NCBI RefSeq assembly: GCF_000276805.1
Contig: NZ_AKXQ01000017.1
Coordinates: forward strand, 30,593-94,592
Length of the DNA: 64,000 bases
Direction of reading: 5' to 3'
Source of the DNA: Moritella dasanensis ArB 0140
GTDB taxonomy: Bacteria > Pseudomonadota > Gammaproteobacteria > Enterobacterales > Moritellaceae
Below the pieces are notes generated by a model. It worked only from the letters and a program-made list of their open reading frames with translations, did no database searches and was not told the DNA's origin. A program made the position numbers and the translations under genes. Positions within the stretch are counted from its first letter, which is position 1. Every line of letters starts with the position of its first letter. This document shows positions 47,960 to 58,729 of this stretch, one piece after another.

Positions 47960-48490
47960 ATGGATAATAATACGCTGACCGAAATAGATGAACAATCCAC
48001 CCAGTTTTTGACATTTATAATGGCAGAAGAAGAATATGGTGTGGAAATATTAGATGTACAAGAGATCCGTGGTTGGGAAAGTTGTACCGAGATCCCCAAT
48101 ATGCCTGCATATGTGAAAGGCGTGATTAATTTACGCGGAACCATAGTGCCGATAGTCGATTTAAGGCAGAAGTTTGGTTTAGAAAACATTGAATACAGTG
48201 CGATCACGGTTGTGATTGTCGTCAAAGTTTTAGTCGAAGATAAATCAAAAGTGATGGGGTTAGTTGTTGATGCGGTTTCAGATGTGCACACAATTGCCCA
48301 CAGTGATATTAATTTACCGCCACAATTAGGCCCTGATAATGGTCCTAGTGTCATCCGCGGACTGGTATCAATCAAAGATAAGATGGTGGTGTTATTAAGC
48401 TCAAGTTTATTGTTAGATTTAGAGCAATTTCAAAATATTGAAAACCTGAATGTGCATAATACACCGCCAGCAATGGTTGCCAATGGTTAG
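47960..48490 (+). CDS. cheW: Chemotaxis coupling protein CheW
   Basis: A 176-residue CheW protein with FIMAEEEYGVEILDVQEI, MPAYVKGVINLRGTIVPIVDLRQKFG and MGLVVDAVSDVHTI, the typical coupling-domain landmarks. It links CheA to receptors. AGGAAGG precedes the ATG. Its end overlaps the cheR start by eight bases. Confidence 0.93.
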   Translation: MDNNTLTEIDEQSTQFLTFIMAEEEYGVEILDVQEIRGWESCTEIPNMPAYVKGVINLRGTIVPIVDLRQKFGLENIEYSAITVVIVVKVLVEDKSKVMGLVVDAVSDVHTIAHSDINLPPQLGPDNGPSVIRGLVSIKDKMVVLLSSSLLLDLEQFQNIENLNVHNTPPAMVANG

Positions 48491-49331
48491 CCTAGCAACA
48501 CCACTATTAGGTGGCCATATTAACGAATATCCATCAACTAACCTGATTATGCAGGATGCTGAATTTCAATATTTATCGCAACTGGCTTTTCGAGAATCCG
48601 GTATTGTCATCAATGAGTCCAAGCGCGATATGCTTTATGGCCGAGTGATGAAAAGGATCCGTTATCTTAAATTAACTGGATTTACTGCTTATTGCCAGTT
48701 ATTACAAGATAGCTACTCCGGTGAGTTGAGCGCGTTCATTAATGCAATAACGACCAATCTAACGGCATTTTTTCGTGAAGAATATCATTTTGATTTTTTA
48801 CACAACGTGGCATTAGCTGATTTTAAACATCACAACCAAGATAAAAAATTACGGATATGGTCAGCGGGGTGCTCCACTGGTCAAGAACCTTATTCAATCG
48901 CAATGAGTGTCCAGGGGCAACTTCCTGATTGGGACTCTAAAATACTGGCTACTGATTTAGATAGTGAGGTGTTATGGCGTGCTCATCAGGGGACTTATGA
49001 TGAACTGATGGGTATTCCAATGCATTATCGCACGCAATATTGCTCTGATATGAATCTTCAGCATCGCTATAGTATGGATGATAAAATTAAGCAGCTTATT
49101 GCATTTAAGCAGTTGAATTTATTGTCTCGATGGCCGATGAAAGGACAGTTTGATGCGATTTTCTGCCGTAATGTTTTAATTTATTTTGATGATGAAACAA
49201 AGCGAAAGTTGGTGCAACGATTTTACTCGCAACTAAAACCGGGTGGCTATCTTTTTATTGGCCACTCTGAAAGTCTACAAAGTTTTAACACTAAGTTTAA
49301 GCTGGTCGGTCAGACCATTTATCAACGCTAA
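48483..49331 (+). CDS. cheR: Chemotaxis protein methyltransferase CheR
   Basis: A 282-residue SAM-dependent methyltransferase of receptor glutamates. SAM-site features are WSAGCSTGQEPYSIAM and FDAIFCRNVLIYFDDETKR; the N-terminal domain is RESGIVINESKRDMLYGRVMKR. The open frame begins at 48450, but the ATG at 48483, overlapping the cheW stop, gives normal length; a ribosome site is not obvious, suggesting translational coupling. Confidence 0.92.
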   Translation: MVSLATPLLGGHINEYPSTNLIMQDAEFQYLSQLAFRESGIVINESKRDMLYGRVMKRIRYLKLTGFTAYCQLLQDSYSGELSAFINAITTNLTAFFREEYHFDFLHNVALADFKHHNQDKKLRIWSAGCSTGQEPYSIAMSVQGQLPDWDSKILATDLDSEVLWRAHQGTYDELMGIPMHYRTQYCSDMNLQHRYSMDDKIKQLIAFKQLNLLSRWPMKGQFDAIFCRNVLIYFDDETKRKLVQRFYSQLKPGGYLFIGHSESLQSFNTKFKLVGQTIYQR

Positions 49332-49369
49332 ATTTGCCATTATGTCGATGGCGCTATAGGGATCATTTT

Positions 49370-50434
49370 ATGCAGAAAATAAAAGTGCTTGTTGTCGACG
49401 ACTCTGCACTAATGCGCAAAATATTAACCACATTACTCAGCTTAGACTCGGGTATTGATGTCGTTGGTAGCGCAATAGACCCTTTTGATGCGCGTGACAA
49501 AATAAAAAATTTACATCCTGATGTTTTAACGCTTGATGTTGAAATGCCGGGTATGAATGGTTTGTCTTTTTTAGATAATTTAATGCGACTACGTCCTATG
49601 CCCGTCGTCATGGTATCAACGCTGACGTCTCAAGGTGCACCTGTGACATTGAAAGCGCTGGAGTTAGGCGCATTTGATTTTATCGCCAAACCCACTGATA
49701 ACAGCAGGCAATTATTGGGACATTTTGGTGATGAACTCTGTACTAAAGTTAAACTAGCTTGTAGTGCTAATTTACGTGTTATGCGCGCACCGGTGACAAC
49801 GTTGCTTACTAGTCAAGCAGTACAAGAAGACAGGTTAATTGCTATTGGTGCATCAACGGGCGGAACCGAAGCATTAAGAGAGTTATTAACTCCCTTAGTA
49901 CCGCCTTTCCCACCTATTGTTATTGCTCAGCATATCCCCAAACATTTTAGCGGCGCATTCGCAAACCGCCTCAATGATAATTGCCGCTTAACGGTGATTG
50001 AAGTCACGAGTGAAGAAGTCATTAAGCAGAATCATGTGTACATTGCACCTGGCGATTGCCATTTAAGAGTACAGCGCTCAGGACGACGTTATACTTGCCA
50101 ATTATTTGATGGTCCCGCTGTAAATAGACACAAACCGTCTGTGGATGTGTTACTTGGATCTGTCGCTAAGATCTATGGCGATAAAGCCATTGGTGTAATG
50201 CTGACAGGAATGGGGAGAGATGGTGCCGAAGGGTTATTGGCGATGCGTCAAGCTGGTGCCTTAACGATAGCGCAAGATGAGGCTTCATCCGTGGTCTGGG
50301 GTATGCCAGGTGCAGCCGTTAGACTGGGGGCGGCTATGGATATATTAAGCTTGCCACTCATTGCGCCTAAGTTAGCTACATTAGTGCAGAAGAAAATAGA
50401 TAAAGTAAAAAGGACTGCTTATGACACGATTTAA
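49370..50434 (+). CDS. cheB: Chemotaxis methylesterase CheB
   Basis: A 354-residue response-regulator esterase. Receiver Asp56 lies in [12 protein letters not shown]; the esterase shows the catalytic Ser in [14 protein letters not shown], His in [12 protein letters not shown] and Asp in [12 protein letters not shown]. It removes receptor methyl groups, opposing CheR. The open frame starts at 49334, but [12 protein letters not shown] at 49370 is the family start. It overlaps the MCP gene by 14 bases. Confidence 0.94.
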   Translation: MQKIKVLVVDDSALMRKILTTLLSLDSGIDVVGSAIDPFDARDKIKNLHPDVLTLDVEMPGMNGLSFLDNLMRLRPMPVVMVSTLTSQGAPVTLKALELGAFDFIAKPTDNSRQLLGHFGDELCTKVKLACSANLRVMRAPVTTLLTSQAVQEDRLIAIGASTGGTEALRELLTPLVPPFPPIVIAQHIPKHFSGAFANRLNDNCRLTVIEVTSEEVIKQNHVYIAPGDCHLRVQRSGRRYTCQLFDGPAVNRHKPSVDVLLGSVAKIYGDKAIGVMLTGMGRDGAEGLLAMRQAGALTIAQDEASSVVWGMPGAAVRLGAAMDILSLPLIAPKLATLVQKKIDKVKRTAYDTI

Positions 50435-51620
50435 TTTATACCAAAGCGCTGCACTATTTCCACTATTGCTTATGTTGGTGCTGCAAGAATGGCTTGCAGC
50501 TGGTGCGCTTGTTGTGACATTAATATTGGTGTTGATTGCGGTATTCACTTCAGCTAAAAAACCGTTAGAGCAGCAAGTTGTAGACATACCTGAAAATAGA
50601 GCGTCGATGGAGGCTAAAGCAATGTTGGTCGATATGCTGCAGCAAGAGATCCCGCCACATATTGATGAATTAAAGAATGATTTAAATAAAACCCAGCATA
50701 TTAATAGCGAGTCATTTACCACATTAAATAGTGCTTTTTATCAGTTGTTACGCATGTCTGCAGAGCAGTCAGCATCGTTACATAAAGTACTACTCAGTAT
50801 TTCCAAAGATAAAGCATTTGCTTTGACTGGTGTGGAATGTGGCGATCCAGATGCTATCGATTTAAAAATATTTATTGCATCAACACATCAATTTTTAAAT
50901 AACTGCTCTGATCTTATGATGGAAATTACCACGCAAAGTAATGATGCGGTGAATAAGATCGCGGTAATGGAAAATCAGATGCTTAATATTAATGAGCTGG
51001 TTGATAATGCCAAAAAAATAGCCAGTCAGACTAACCTACTGTCATTGAATGCTGCTATTGAAGCGGCGCGAGCTGGAGACATGGGACGTGGTTTTGCTGT
51101 GGTAGCACAAGAGGTACGATTATTATCAGATACCTCAAATAAATTTAATGATGAAATAAGAGGCCAAGTGACAGCTGCGATGGCCACGTTTGAGGAAGCC
51201 AAAAGTATGGTTGAATCATTAGCGAAAGATAATGCTGAAAAGTCCACGCAGACACAAGCGCGGTTACATCAAGAATTAGTTAAATTTGCACAATTAGAGC
51301 AAAACTTAGAAGTGAACTTAGATAACCTCATGAGCTTATCTGTAGATACCAAAGCATGTGTAAATGATTCCGTTAGAAGTCTGCAGGTTGAAGATATCAT
51401 TAGCCAATTGTCGGAGCATAACGTGCTGCAAGCGGAGAATGTAAAACAAGTATTACTCGCGTGTAGTGAGTTGTTATCTGCAGAGGAGCATGTTGAACAA
51501 GATACCTTTATTAATAAGCTTAAAGCCGCTGCGGAACAATTAAAGCAGCAATCGTTACAGGCGCAAAACAAAACAATTAGTACCGGTTCGATGGATGAAG
51601 GTGAAATCGAATTGTTTTAA
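50421..51620 (+). CDS. Methyl-accepting chemotaxis protein without periplasmic sensor
   Basis: A 399-residue receptor. Two close helices (about 8-20 and 23-43) form a membrane hairpin with no room for a periplasmic ligand domain. The cytoplasmic signalling tip is [37 protein letters not shown]. It ends EGEIELF, with an acidic C-terminus. Input must come from the membrane, the cytoplasm or a partner protein. Last gene of the cluster, overlapping cheB. Confidence 0.88.
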   Translation: MTRFNLYQSAALFPLLLMLVLQEWLAAGALVVTLILVLIAVFTSAKKPLEQQVVDIPENRASMEAKAMLVDMLQQEIPPHIDELKNDLNKTQHINSESFTTLNSAFYQLLRMSAEQSASLHKVLLSISKDKAFALTGVECGDPDAIDLKIFIASTHQFLNNCSDLMMEITTQSNDAVNKIAVMENQMLNINELVDNAKKIASQTNLLSLNAAIEAARAGDMGRGFAVVAQEVRLLSDTSNKFNDEIRGQVTAAMATFEEAKSMVESLAKDNAEKSTQTQARLHQELVKFAQLEQNLEVNLDNLMSLSVDTKACVNDSVRSLQVEDIISQLSEHNVLQAENVKQVLLACSELLSAEEHVEQDTFINKLKAAAEQLKQQSLQAQNKTISTGSMDEGEIELF

Positions 51621-51707
51621 TGCTTTAAGCGGAATTACTTTTTTTCATTATTGAACTTAGATAGACTCGTGCATCTTTTGCTTTCCTCTACAAAGTTGAA
51701 CTTGTCT

Positions 51708-53039
51708 ATGTGGTTATCTATTCCCACCTCGGTACATCGGAATATCCTCGCGTTGGCGTTGCCAATGATCTTATCAAATATCAGTATCCCATTATTAGGC
51801 TTGGTGGATAGTATAGTCATTGGCCATCTTGAAGAAGCTTGGTACCTCGGTGGTGTTGCGCTTGGTTCAACGGTGATGATGTTCATTGTGTCTATGTGTA
51901 ATTTCTTACGCATGTCGACCACAGGGTTAACTGCCCAGGCATTTGGTAAGCAAGATAATACCGTGATATTAATGACGCTTGCTCACGCTTTTTTGATCGC
52001 TTTAGTCTTATCAGTCTTATTATTGCTGGGTAAAAATTATATTGTTGAGTTAGCGTTCATGCTGACGGAAGCGAGTGACAATGTGCAGCAAAATGCACAA
52101 GCCTACCTATCTATACGCATGTGGGGAATTCCTGCAGCGTTATTTAATTTTGCCATATTAGGTTGGTTGATTGGCCTGCAAAATATGAAAGCACCGATGC
52201 TATTACTGATTATCGCTAATGTGTTTAATATTGTCTTGGATATTCTGTTCGTTGTGTATTTCGAATGGGGTGTTGAGGGCGCAGCTGCCGCTTCTGTTAT
52301 TGCCGAGTATGCGGCGTTGCTATTTGGCTTATTGTTAGTATTAAAGCAATTGAATAAATTCTCATTGCCGAGCAGAACCGAGATTATTCAACGCCTATTT
52401 GAGAGCAGTAAGTTACTGGGTTTATTATCATTAAACCGCGATATATTTATTCGTTCACTGTGCTTACAGCTTACATTTGCATTTATGACCTTTAAAGGCG
52501 CGAGCTTAGGAGATGAGTATATTGCCGCGAATGCGGTGCTGCTCAATTTCTTGATGTTTATTTCTTTTGCGCTTGATGGTGTTGCTTATGCCGTCGAGGC
52601 CATGGTTGGTAAAGCGATAGGAGCTAAAAATACAATTGCTTATCGTCAATCTGTTTTCGCATCCCTGATCTGGGCTAGCGTATTTTCTCTAATGTTTTCA
52701 GCTGTGTTTTTTATGTTCGGCGAAGGAATGGTGAGTGTGATCACGGATATTGAAGCTGTGAACACCATTGCCGTTGAATATTTACCTTGGTTAGTGTTAT
52801 TACCTTTTACAGCTGTGTGGTGTTTTGTATTCGATGGGGTATTTATTGGTGCAACGAGAGCAAAAGACATGCGTAACAGTATGTTGTTTTGTGTCATTTG
52901 TATATTTGTACCCACCTATGTCATAAGCAGTGGACTCGGTAATCATGCACTATGGCTAGCGATGAATACTTTCATGCTAGCCCGTGGTTTATCCCTTGCT
53001 TGGTTGTTATATCCTTCTCTAAAGGATGAAGCCACGTAA
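51708..53039 (+). CDS. dinF: MATE-family efflux protein, DinF type
   Basis: A 443-residue, twelve-helix MATE transporter. The N-terminal LALPMILSNISIPLLGLVDS and FLRMSTTGLTAQAFGKQ closely follow E. coli DinF, a multidrug or bile-salt and oxidative-stress-related exporter. In E. coli dinF follows lexA in one SOS operon; here the chemotaxis genes separate them. The frame opens at a TTG (51651), but ATG 51708 fits the family start; its ribosome site is weak. I see no SOS box directly upstream. Confidence 0.85.
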   Translation: MWLSIPTSVHRNILALALPMILSNISIPLLGLVDSIVIGHLEEAWYLGGVALGSTVMMFIVSMCNFLRMSTTGLTAQAFGKQDNTVILMTLAHAFLIALVLSVLLLLGKNYIVELAFMLTEASDNVQQNAQAYLSIRMWGIPAALFNFAILGWLIGLQNMKAPMLLLIIANVFNIVLDILFVVYFEWGVEGAAAASVIAEYAALLFGLLLVLKQLNKFSLPSRTEIIQRLFESSKLLGLLSLNRDIFIRSLCLQLTFAFMTFKGASLGDEYIAANAVLLNFLMFISFALDGVAYAVEAMVGKAIGAKNTIAYRQSVFASLIWASVFSLMFSAVFFMFGEGMVSVITDIEAVNTIAVEYLPWLVLLPFTAVWCFVFDGVFIGATRAKDMRNSMLFCVICIFVPTYVISSGLGNHALWLAMNTFMLARGLSLAWLLYPSLKDEAT

Positions 53040-53172
53040 TAACAGCCATCAACTATACTCAGAGATTTGACGATTACTGATAATCTCTTCTTTTTTATCT
53101 TATTATTACACCTGAGTAAAAGTAATTTGTATTTTAAGGGTATTATCATTGTAGTGTAATTGAATATAATAA

Positions 53173-54381
<1,209 letters not shown>

Positions 54382-54390
54382 TTAAAATAT

Positions 54391-54430
54391 ATTCCGTTAC
54401 TTTAGCTTTAATAAATTAAAGTAACGGAAT
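54391..54430 (+). promoter_or_regulatory. Intercistronic stem-loop between frmA and fghA
   Basis: ATTCCGTTACTTTA and TAAAGTAACGGAAT form a 14-base perfect stem with a 12-base loop. It has no T tract and ends 18 bases before the fghA ATG, so it is more likely an RNA-stability or attenuation element than a full terminator. Confidence 0.6.
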
Positions 54431-54448
54431 GACTAGTAAAGGTTTGTC

Positions 54449-55294
54449 ATGTCTATAGAAGTTGTTAGTAGTAATAAAATGTTTGGCGGTTGGCAGCATC
54501 AATATAATCATGCGTCGAGTGTACTAAACTGTCAGATGCGTTTTGCTGTGTATTTACCTCCGCAAGCATCGAATATGCGTAAAGTACCGGTGATGTATTG
54601 GTTGTCTGGCCTGACATGTACTGATGAGAACTTTATGCAAAAAGCCGGTGCTCAGCGTATTGCTGCTGAACTGGGTATTGCTATCGTGGCACCCGATACT
54701 AGTCCGCGTGGCGAAGGTGTACCTGATGATGCTAACCAAGCGTATGACTTCGGTCTAGGTGCTGGATTCTATGTGAATGCAACGCAAGCGCCATGGAACA
54801 CACATTATCAAATGTATGACTATGTAGTGAATGAATTACCGGCATTAATTGAAGCTAACTTTCCTGTTACGCAAGAGCGTGTTATTAGTGGTCACTCTAT
54901 GGGTGGTCATGGTGCATTAGTGATGGCATTACGTAATCCTGAACGTTACCGTTCAGTAACGGCATTTAGCCCGATTAGTAATCCTATTAACTGTCCTTGG
55001 GGACAGAAAGCGCTGCAGAATTACTTAGGTAAAGATAAAGCAACGTGGCAACAATACGATGCGAGCCTGTTAATGGCTAAAGCAGAAGCATTCGTACCAG
55101 CAATGGTAGAACAAGGTAAAGATGACTCATTCTTGGATGAGCAGCTTAAGCCTAATATGTTAACTGCTGCAGCAGCTAAGAAAGGTTATCCTCTCACGCT
55201 CGAAATGCATGATGGTTATGATCACAGTTATTTCTTTATTGCCACATTCATTGAAAAACATATGCGTTTTCATGCGGCTAATTTAGCTAAATAA
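54449..55294 (+). CDS. fghA: S-formylglutathione hydrolase
   Basis: A 281-residue serine esterase that releases formate and glutathione, completing formaldehyde detoxification after FrmA. Catalytic Ser lies in SGHSMGGHGALV; the C-terminal HDGYDHSYFFI holds the His. LSGLTCTDENFMQKAG is a family landmark. It ends at a strong terminator. Confidence 0.96.
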   Translation: MSIEVVSSNKMFGGWQHQYNHASSVLNCQMRFAVYLPPQASNMRKVPVMYWLSGLTCTDENFMQKAGAQRIAAELGIAIVAPDTSPRGEGVPDDANQAYDFGLGAGFYVNATQAPWNTHYQMYDYVVNELPALIEANFPVTQERVISGHSMGGHGALVMALRNPERYRSVTAFSPISNPINCPWGQKALQNYLGKDKATWQQYDASLLMAKAEAFVPAMVEQGKDDSFLDEQLKPNMLTAAAAKKGYPLTLEMHDGYDHSYFFIATFIEKHMRFHAANLAK

Positions 55295-55314
55295 TTAGTG
55301 TAAGTAATACAAAT

Positions 55315-55353
55315 AAAAAGGGTGATAGAACTATGTTCTATCACCCTTTTTTT
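55315..55353. terminator. Bidirectional terminator after fghA
   Basis: AAAAAGGGTGATAGAAC, TAT loop, GTTCTATCACCCTTTTT: a 17-base perfect stem serving fghA and convergent trmL. Confidence 0.92.
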
Positions 55354-55378
55354 GTGCTTAAATCTTACTTTAATTAGC

Positions 55379-55843
55379 TTATTTTGAACCAGAAAAGTCC
55401 AATTGACGCCAGCTTTCATAAATAAATACTGATACGGCATTTGATAGGTTCATGCTACGACTTTCTGGTAGCATCGGAATTCTGAGTTTTTGATCTTGTG
55501 GTAATGTATCTAATACTTCTGGCGGTAGGCCACGTGTTTCAGGGCCAAATAATAATACATCACCGGCTTGATATTCAGCTTGATGATGGTATTTAGTGCC
55601 TTTAGTTGTACAAGCAAAAATGCGCGCATCGCCAACACAGTCTAAAAAGGCTTGGTAATTAGCATGACGCTTAACATCGGCAAATTCATGATAATCTAGT
55701 CCCGCACGTTTTACCCTTTTATCATCCCACTCAAAACCAAGCGGTTCGATTAAATGTAATTTGAAACCAGAGTTGGCACAAAGGCGAATAATATTACCTG
55801 TATTTGGTGGGATCTCAGGTTCAAATAGTGCTACTTGTAACAT
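55379..55843 (-). CDS. trmL: tRNA (cytidine/uridine-34 2'-O)-methyltransferase
   Basis: A 154-residue SPOUT methyltransferase. [29 protein letters not shown] and [22 protein letters not shown] are the three SPOUT motifs. It methylates the wobble ribose of tRNA-Leu isoacceptors in E. coli. Confidence 0.95.
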   Translation of the reverse strand: MLQVALFEPEIPPNTGNIIRLCANSGFKLHLIEPLGFEWDDKRVKRAGLDYHEFADVKRHANYQAFLDCVGDARIFACTTKGTKYHHQAEYQAGDVLLFGPETRGLPPEVLDTLPQDQKLRIPMLPESRSMNLSNAVSVFIYESWRQLDFSGSK

Positions 55844-55910
55844 AATTAAGTCTCAGTTCAGGGTTATATAACATTGCTTCTTTGGGTAGAATAGCAAAAT
55901 TAACAACCTA

Positions 55911-56171
55911 ATGGTAAAAGTGATGAAAAAGCGTAGTACTTTGATCGTAGCAGCTTTAATTATATTAAGTGCGCTACCGTTTAGCTTAAATATTTTGATT
56001 AATATGTTTTTTGAAGATCTCGATACTGAAATGTATGAACAGAAAAAAGCGCGCGTAGAGCAACGTCGCCAAATAGAGAAGATGTTCCCAGAGCTAGACA
56101 CCAAAGATCCATTGCGTCCACAGGTTAAGGTTGTAGAGGTAACAAAAGAAATAGCAGAAGAGAAGCAATAA
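55911..56171 (+). CDS. Small hypothetical membrane protein, 86 residues
   Basis: The product has one N-terminal membrane helix or uncleaved signal (STLIVAALIILSALPFSLNI, about 9-28) followed by a charged, helical tail (EMYEQKKARVEQRRQIEKMF) ending EIAEEKQ. The start may be 55911 or the ATG at 55923. It is unlike any family I can name. Alone between trmL and cpxA. Confidence 0.55.
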   Translation: MVKVMKKRSTLIVAALIILSALPFSLNILINMFFEDLDTEMYEQKKARVEQRRQIEKMFPELDTKDPLRPQVKVVEVTKEIAEEKQ

Positions 56172-56209
56172 GCTTCCCTTCTGTTTTTATTCCGTTATGA
56201 ATAAAGCGG

Positions 56210-57559
56210 TTAACTGATTGGTATAGTAATAGATACTTGTAAACCGTGCGTTTCTCTATTACTTGCCACTATTTCACCGTGATGCTGCCTAATGGCATTT
56301 TCGGTAATCGCTAACCCCAATCCTGCCCCTCCAGATTCACGGTCGCGCGCTTGTGATACACGATAGAAAGGCTTGAATATTTGTTCAATTTCGTCATCTG
56401 GAACACCTGGTCCATCATCCGTGATCACAAAGGTTATTTTACCTGCGTCACTTATAATCGTTAAGTTAACCTGTTTTGAAGCATAACGCAGTGCGTTACG
56501 AATGACATTTTCGATCGCACTGCCAAGAAGTGCGGGGAAGCCTTTAATATCGACATCAGGAATGACTTGGTGACTAAATGTTTTTTGTAGTTGTTCAGCT
56601 TCAAAAATAGCATCATCACAAATAGACTGTAACAAGGAATCAAGATTAAAGGATTCTTTGGTAGTGGCGTTTAATTGCATCTTGGATAAATTTAATAACG
56701 CCGCAATCATCTCTTCTAAGCGTTCTGACTCATTATCAATACGGACAATTTCTTTGGTCTCGCCATAACGACGTTTGGATAATGCGACTGACATCTTTAA
56801 GCGTGTTAAAGGGGATCTTAGCTCATGGGATATATCACTCAACAGGCGATGTTGGAGTGAGATATGTTCCCGAATTGAGAACATCATGGTACGTAAACTT
56901 CGCGCTAATTCACCGATCTCATCTTGTCTTTGTGTGGCTGGTACGACAGCATCTAAATTACCATCAGTGATATCCGATGCAGTTTTTTTCAGTTTCTGCA
57001 ATGGATTAGAAATATGCCACGCGAGTGTTGCACATAATGGCATACTGACCAACATGGTAATAAAGAGTAATAAAAAAGGTCTGTCTAATACGTTTATTAA
57101 CCAAAGGTTATGCTCGGCAGGTAATTGCTGCGCTGCATATAATTGGAATTGCTCGTCGCGTAAGGTCACCGAAATGGGGCCTGTCATTAACCAGCTTTTG
57201 TATTGTTTTACCTTTGGAGATAACGATTCTTCACTTTGCAAAATAAAACGACGTATTGCTTTAGATGCTTTTGTACTCGAGACGATATCGCCATTAGCCG
57301 CAACCAAATAAAAGTGTTTAGTTTGTGCTTCTTTAGGTGTGATTAACACCTGTAGAGGGACACTGGGGTAGCGTTCTGCAGATGTCGCGATATTATGAGC
57401 AATGCTGTTTAAGATGCTGACTGAGCGGGGATCGAGTTGTCTCATCACTCGGCTATCGAGCGTCGGTAGCGCAATGACTACCGCAACCACGAGTAGTAGC
57501 ATGCACCAAAACCAGACAAAAATTTTAACGAATAAATGATTTAATTTGCTACTAAGCAC
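56210..57559 (-). CDS. cpxA: Envelope-stress sensor kinase CpxA
   Basis: A 449-residue kinase: helix 10-30, periplasmic sensor domain 31-160, helix 160-182, HAMP, HisKA with His245 (LLSDISHELRSPLTRLKMS) and an ATPase domain ending GGAGLGLAITENAIRQHHG. It senses misfolded envelope proteins and phosphorylates CpxR. A GTG start at 57559 has AAGG upstream. Follows cpxR after 49 bases. Confidence 0.92.
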   Translation of the reverse strand: MLSSKLNHLFVKIFVWFWCMLLLVVAVVIALPTLDSRVMRQLDPRSVSILNSIAHNIATSAERYPSVPLQVLITPKEAQTKHFYLVAANGDIVSSTKASKAIRRFILQSEESLSPKVKQYKSWLMTGPISVTLRDEQFQLYAAQQLPAEHNLWLINVLDRPFLLLFITMLVSMPLCATLAWHISNPLQKLKKTASDITDGNLDAVVPATQRQDEIGELARSLRTMMFSIREHISLQHRLLSDISHELRSPLTRLKMSVALSKRRYGETKEIVRIDNESERLEEMIAALLNLSKMQLNATTKESFNLDSLLQSICDDAIFEAEQLQKTFSHQVIPDVDIKGFPALLGSAIENVIRNALRYASKQVNLTIISDAGKITFVITDDGPGVPDDEIEQIFKPFYRVSQARDRESGGAGLGLAITENAIRQHHGEIVASNRETHGLQVSITIPIS

Positions 57560-57608
57560 GTGTGAATAACCTTATTTCAAGAGTAATAAAAAAGCGGCGA
57601 GGAGCCGA

Positions 57609-58295
57609 TTAGGTATCTAACCACATATAACCACGACCACGTAATGTGCGAATACGCATCTTTTCATCTGTTCTTTCTGGTAATTTTTTACGTAAGTTAC
57701 TTAAATGCATATCAATACTGCGATCGAATGGCGTTAGTTTTTTACCGAGTACTTGTTCACTTAAATCAGCTTTCGTTAAAATAATGCCTGGCGAAGAGAT
57801 AAGTGCTTCTAATAACATCAACTCGGTGCTGGTTAAATCAAGTAAGATACTCTGACACCATGCCTCTTGCGTACGACTATTTATGACAATATCTAAATGC
57901 GTTAATAATTCTGTTTTCTTTGCCGTCGTTACAGGTTCGATTCGACGTAGTACCGCTTTAATGCGTGCTAATAATTCACGTTCACTAAATGGTTTTGGTA
58001 AATAATCATCGGCACCCATTTCTAAGCCCAGTACGCGATCGAACTCATCGCCTTTCGCAGTTAACATTAACACCGGCGTGCTGTTATCAACACGGAGTTT
58101 TTTTAATACTTCAAAGCCGTTTAGCTTTGGCATCATTACATCTAAAAGTACCATATCATATTGATTACTTCTGATTGCGGCTAAGCCTGCTTCACCATCG
58201 TGCACCATGTCGACGTCGAAATCTTCGAGACTCAAAAATTCAGCGAGTAATTCAGCCAGTTCTTTATCGTCATCAATTAATAATAATTTAGTCAT
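57609..58295 (-). CDS. cpxR: Envelope-stress response regulator CpxR
   Basis: A 228-residue OmpR-type regulator. The receiver has phosphoacceptor Asp52 (VLLDVMMPKLNG) and K-P (YLPKPF); the C-terminal winged helix has DLSEQVLGKKLTPFDRSIDMHLSNLRKKL and the conserved end RTLRGRGYMWL. A CpxR box lies 68 bases upstream, indicating self-activation. Confidence 0.94.
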   Translation of the reverse strand: MTKLLLIDDDKELAELLAEFLSLEDFDVDMVHDGEAGLAAIRSNQYDMVLLDVMMPKLNGFEVLKKLRVDNSTPVLMLTAKGDEFDRVLGLEMGADDYLPKPFSERELLARIKAVLRRIEPVTTAKKTELLTHLDIVINSRTQEAWCQSILLDLTSTELMLLEALISSPGIILTKADLSEQVLGKKLTPFDRSIDMHLSNLRKKLPERTDEKMRIRTLRGRGYMWLDT

Positions 58296-58362
58296 ATTAG
58301 GTACTCTGTTAATTATTTTTATGGTATTAGGATACTGGTTTATGCAGTAAATAATTCGAAGA

Positions 58363-58377
58363 TTTACCTTGTTTTAC
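58363..58377 (-). promoter_or_regulatory. CpxR box upstream of cpxR
   Basis: On the minus strand GTAAAACAAGGTAAA is an exact GTAAA-N5-GTAAA CpxR-binding consensus, 68 bases before the cpxR ATG. Confidence 0.75.
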
Positions 58378-58474
58378 ATTTTATTTCGGTACAATAACAA
58401 ATTAATGGTATGTAGTCAGTTTAACCAAAGCAGCGTAATAAACAATGCTATCTACAATTAAATATTAACAACTG

Positions 58475-58546
58475 ATGAAGCGCTACGTGATTGCTTTATT
58501 TGTGATAGTTGGATTAATTACAGTGTATTTATTATTATTATTTTAG
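58475..58546 (+). CDS. Possible 23-residue membrane peptide divergent from cpxR
   Basis: ATG at 58475 opens a 23-codon frame beginning MKRYVIALFVIVGLITVY, a single hydrophobic helix after two basic residues. No clear ribosome site precedes it. It occupies the place of cpxP in E. coli, but it is not CpxP. May be chance. The rest of the gap 58296-58729 holds only the CpxR box. Confidence 0.25.
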   Translation: MKRYVIALFVIVGLITVYLLLLF

Positions 58547-58729
58547 ATTAACGAGCTAGTAAAAATGACTTATTTATAGCGTTACGTCCTAACTATCCTA
58601 AAATAACCACAGAATATTTCATTTAGTCTGTGTTGTTTGATTTATAGCGGATTTAAGATAAATAACTTCTCGTTGTTTTTCTATTGCCCCCGTTTATAAT
58701 AAACGCAAGATAACGTAAAAGGTAAGCTT

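Noticed and set aside
47875..48375. 166-codon open frame antisense to cheA/cheW
   Set aside because: Antisense to two recognised chemotaxis genes, serine/threonine-rich shadow translation.
45229..51620. Chemotaxis genes as part of the SOS regulon
   Set aside because: No SOS box upstream of 45229 and a terminator follows lexA; proximity alone is not evidence.
56775..57311. 178-codon open frame antisense to cpxA
   Set aside because: It runs opposite the well-supported kinase gene and has an amino-acid composition typical of a shadow frame.
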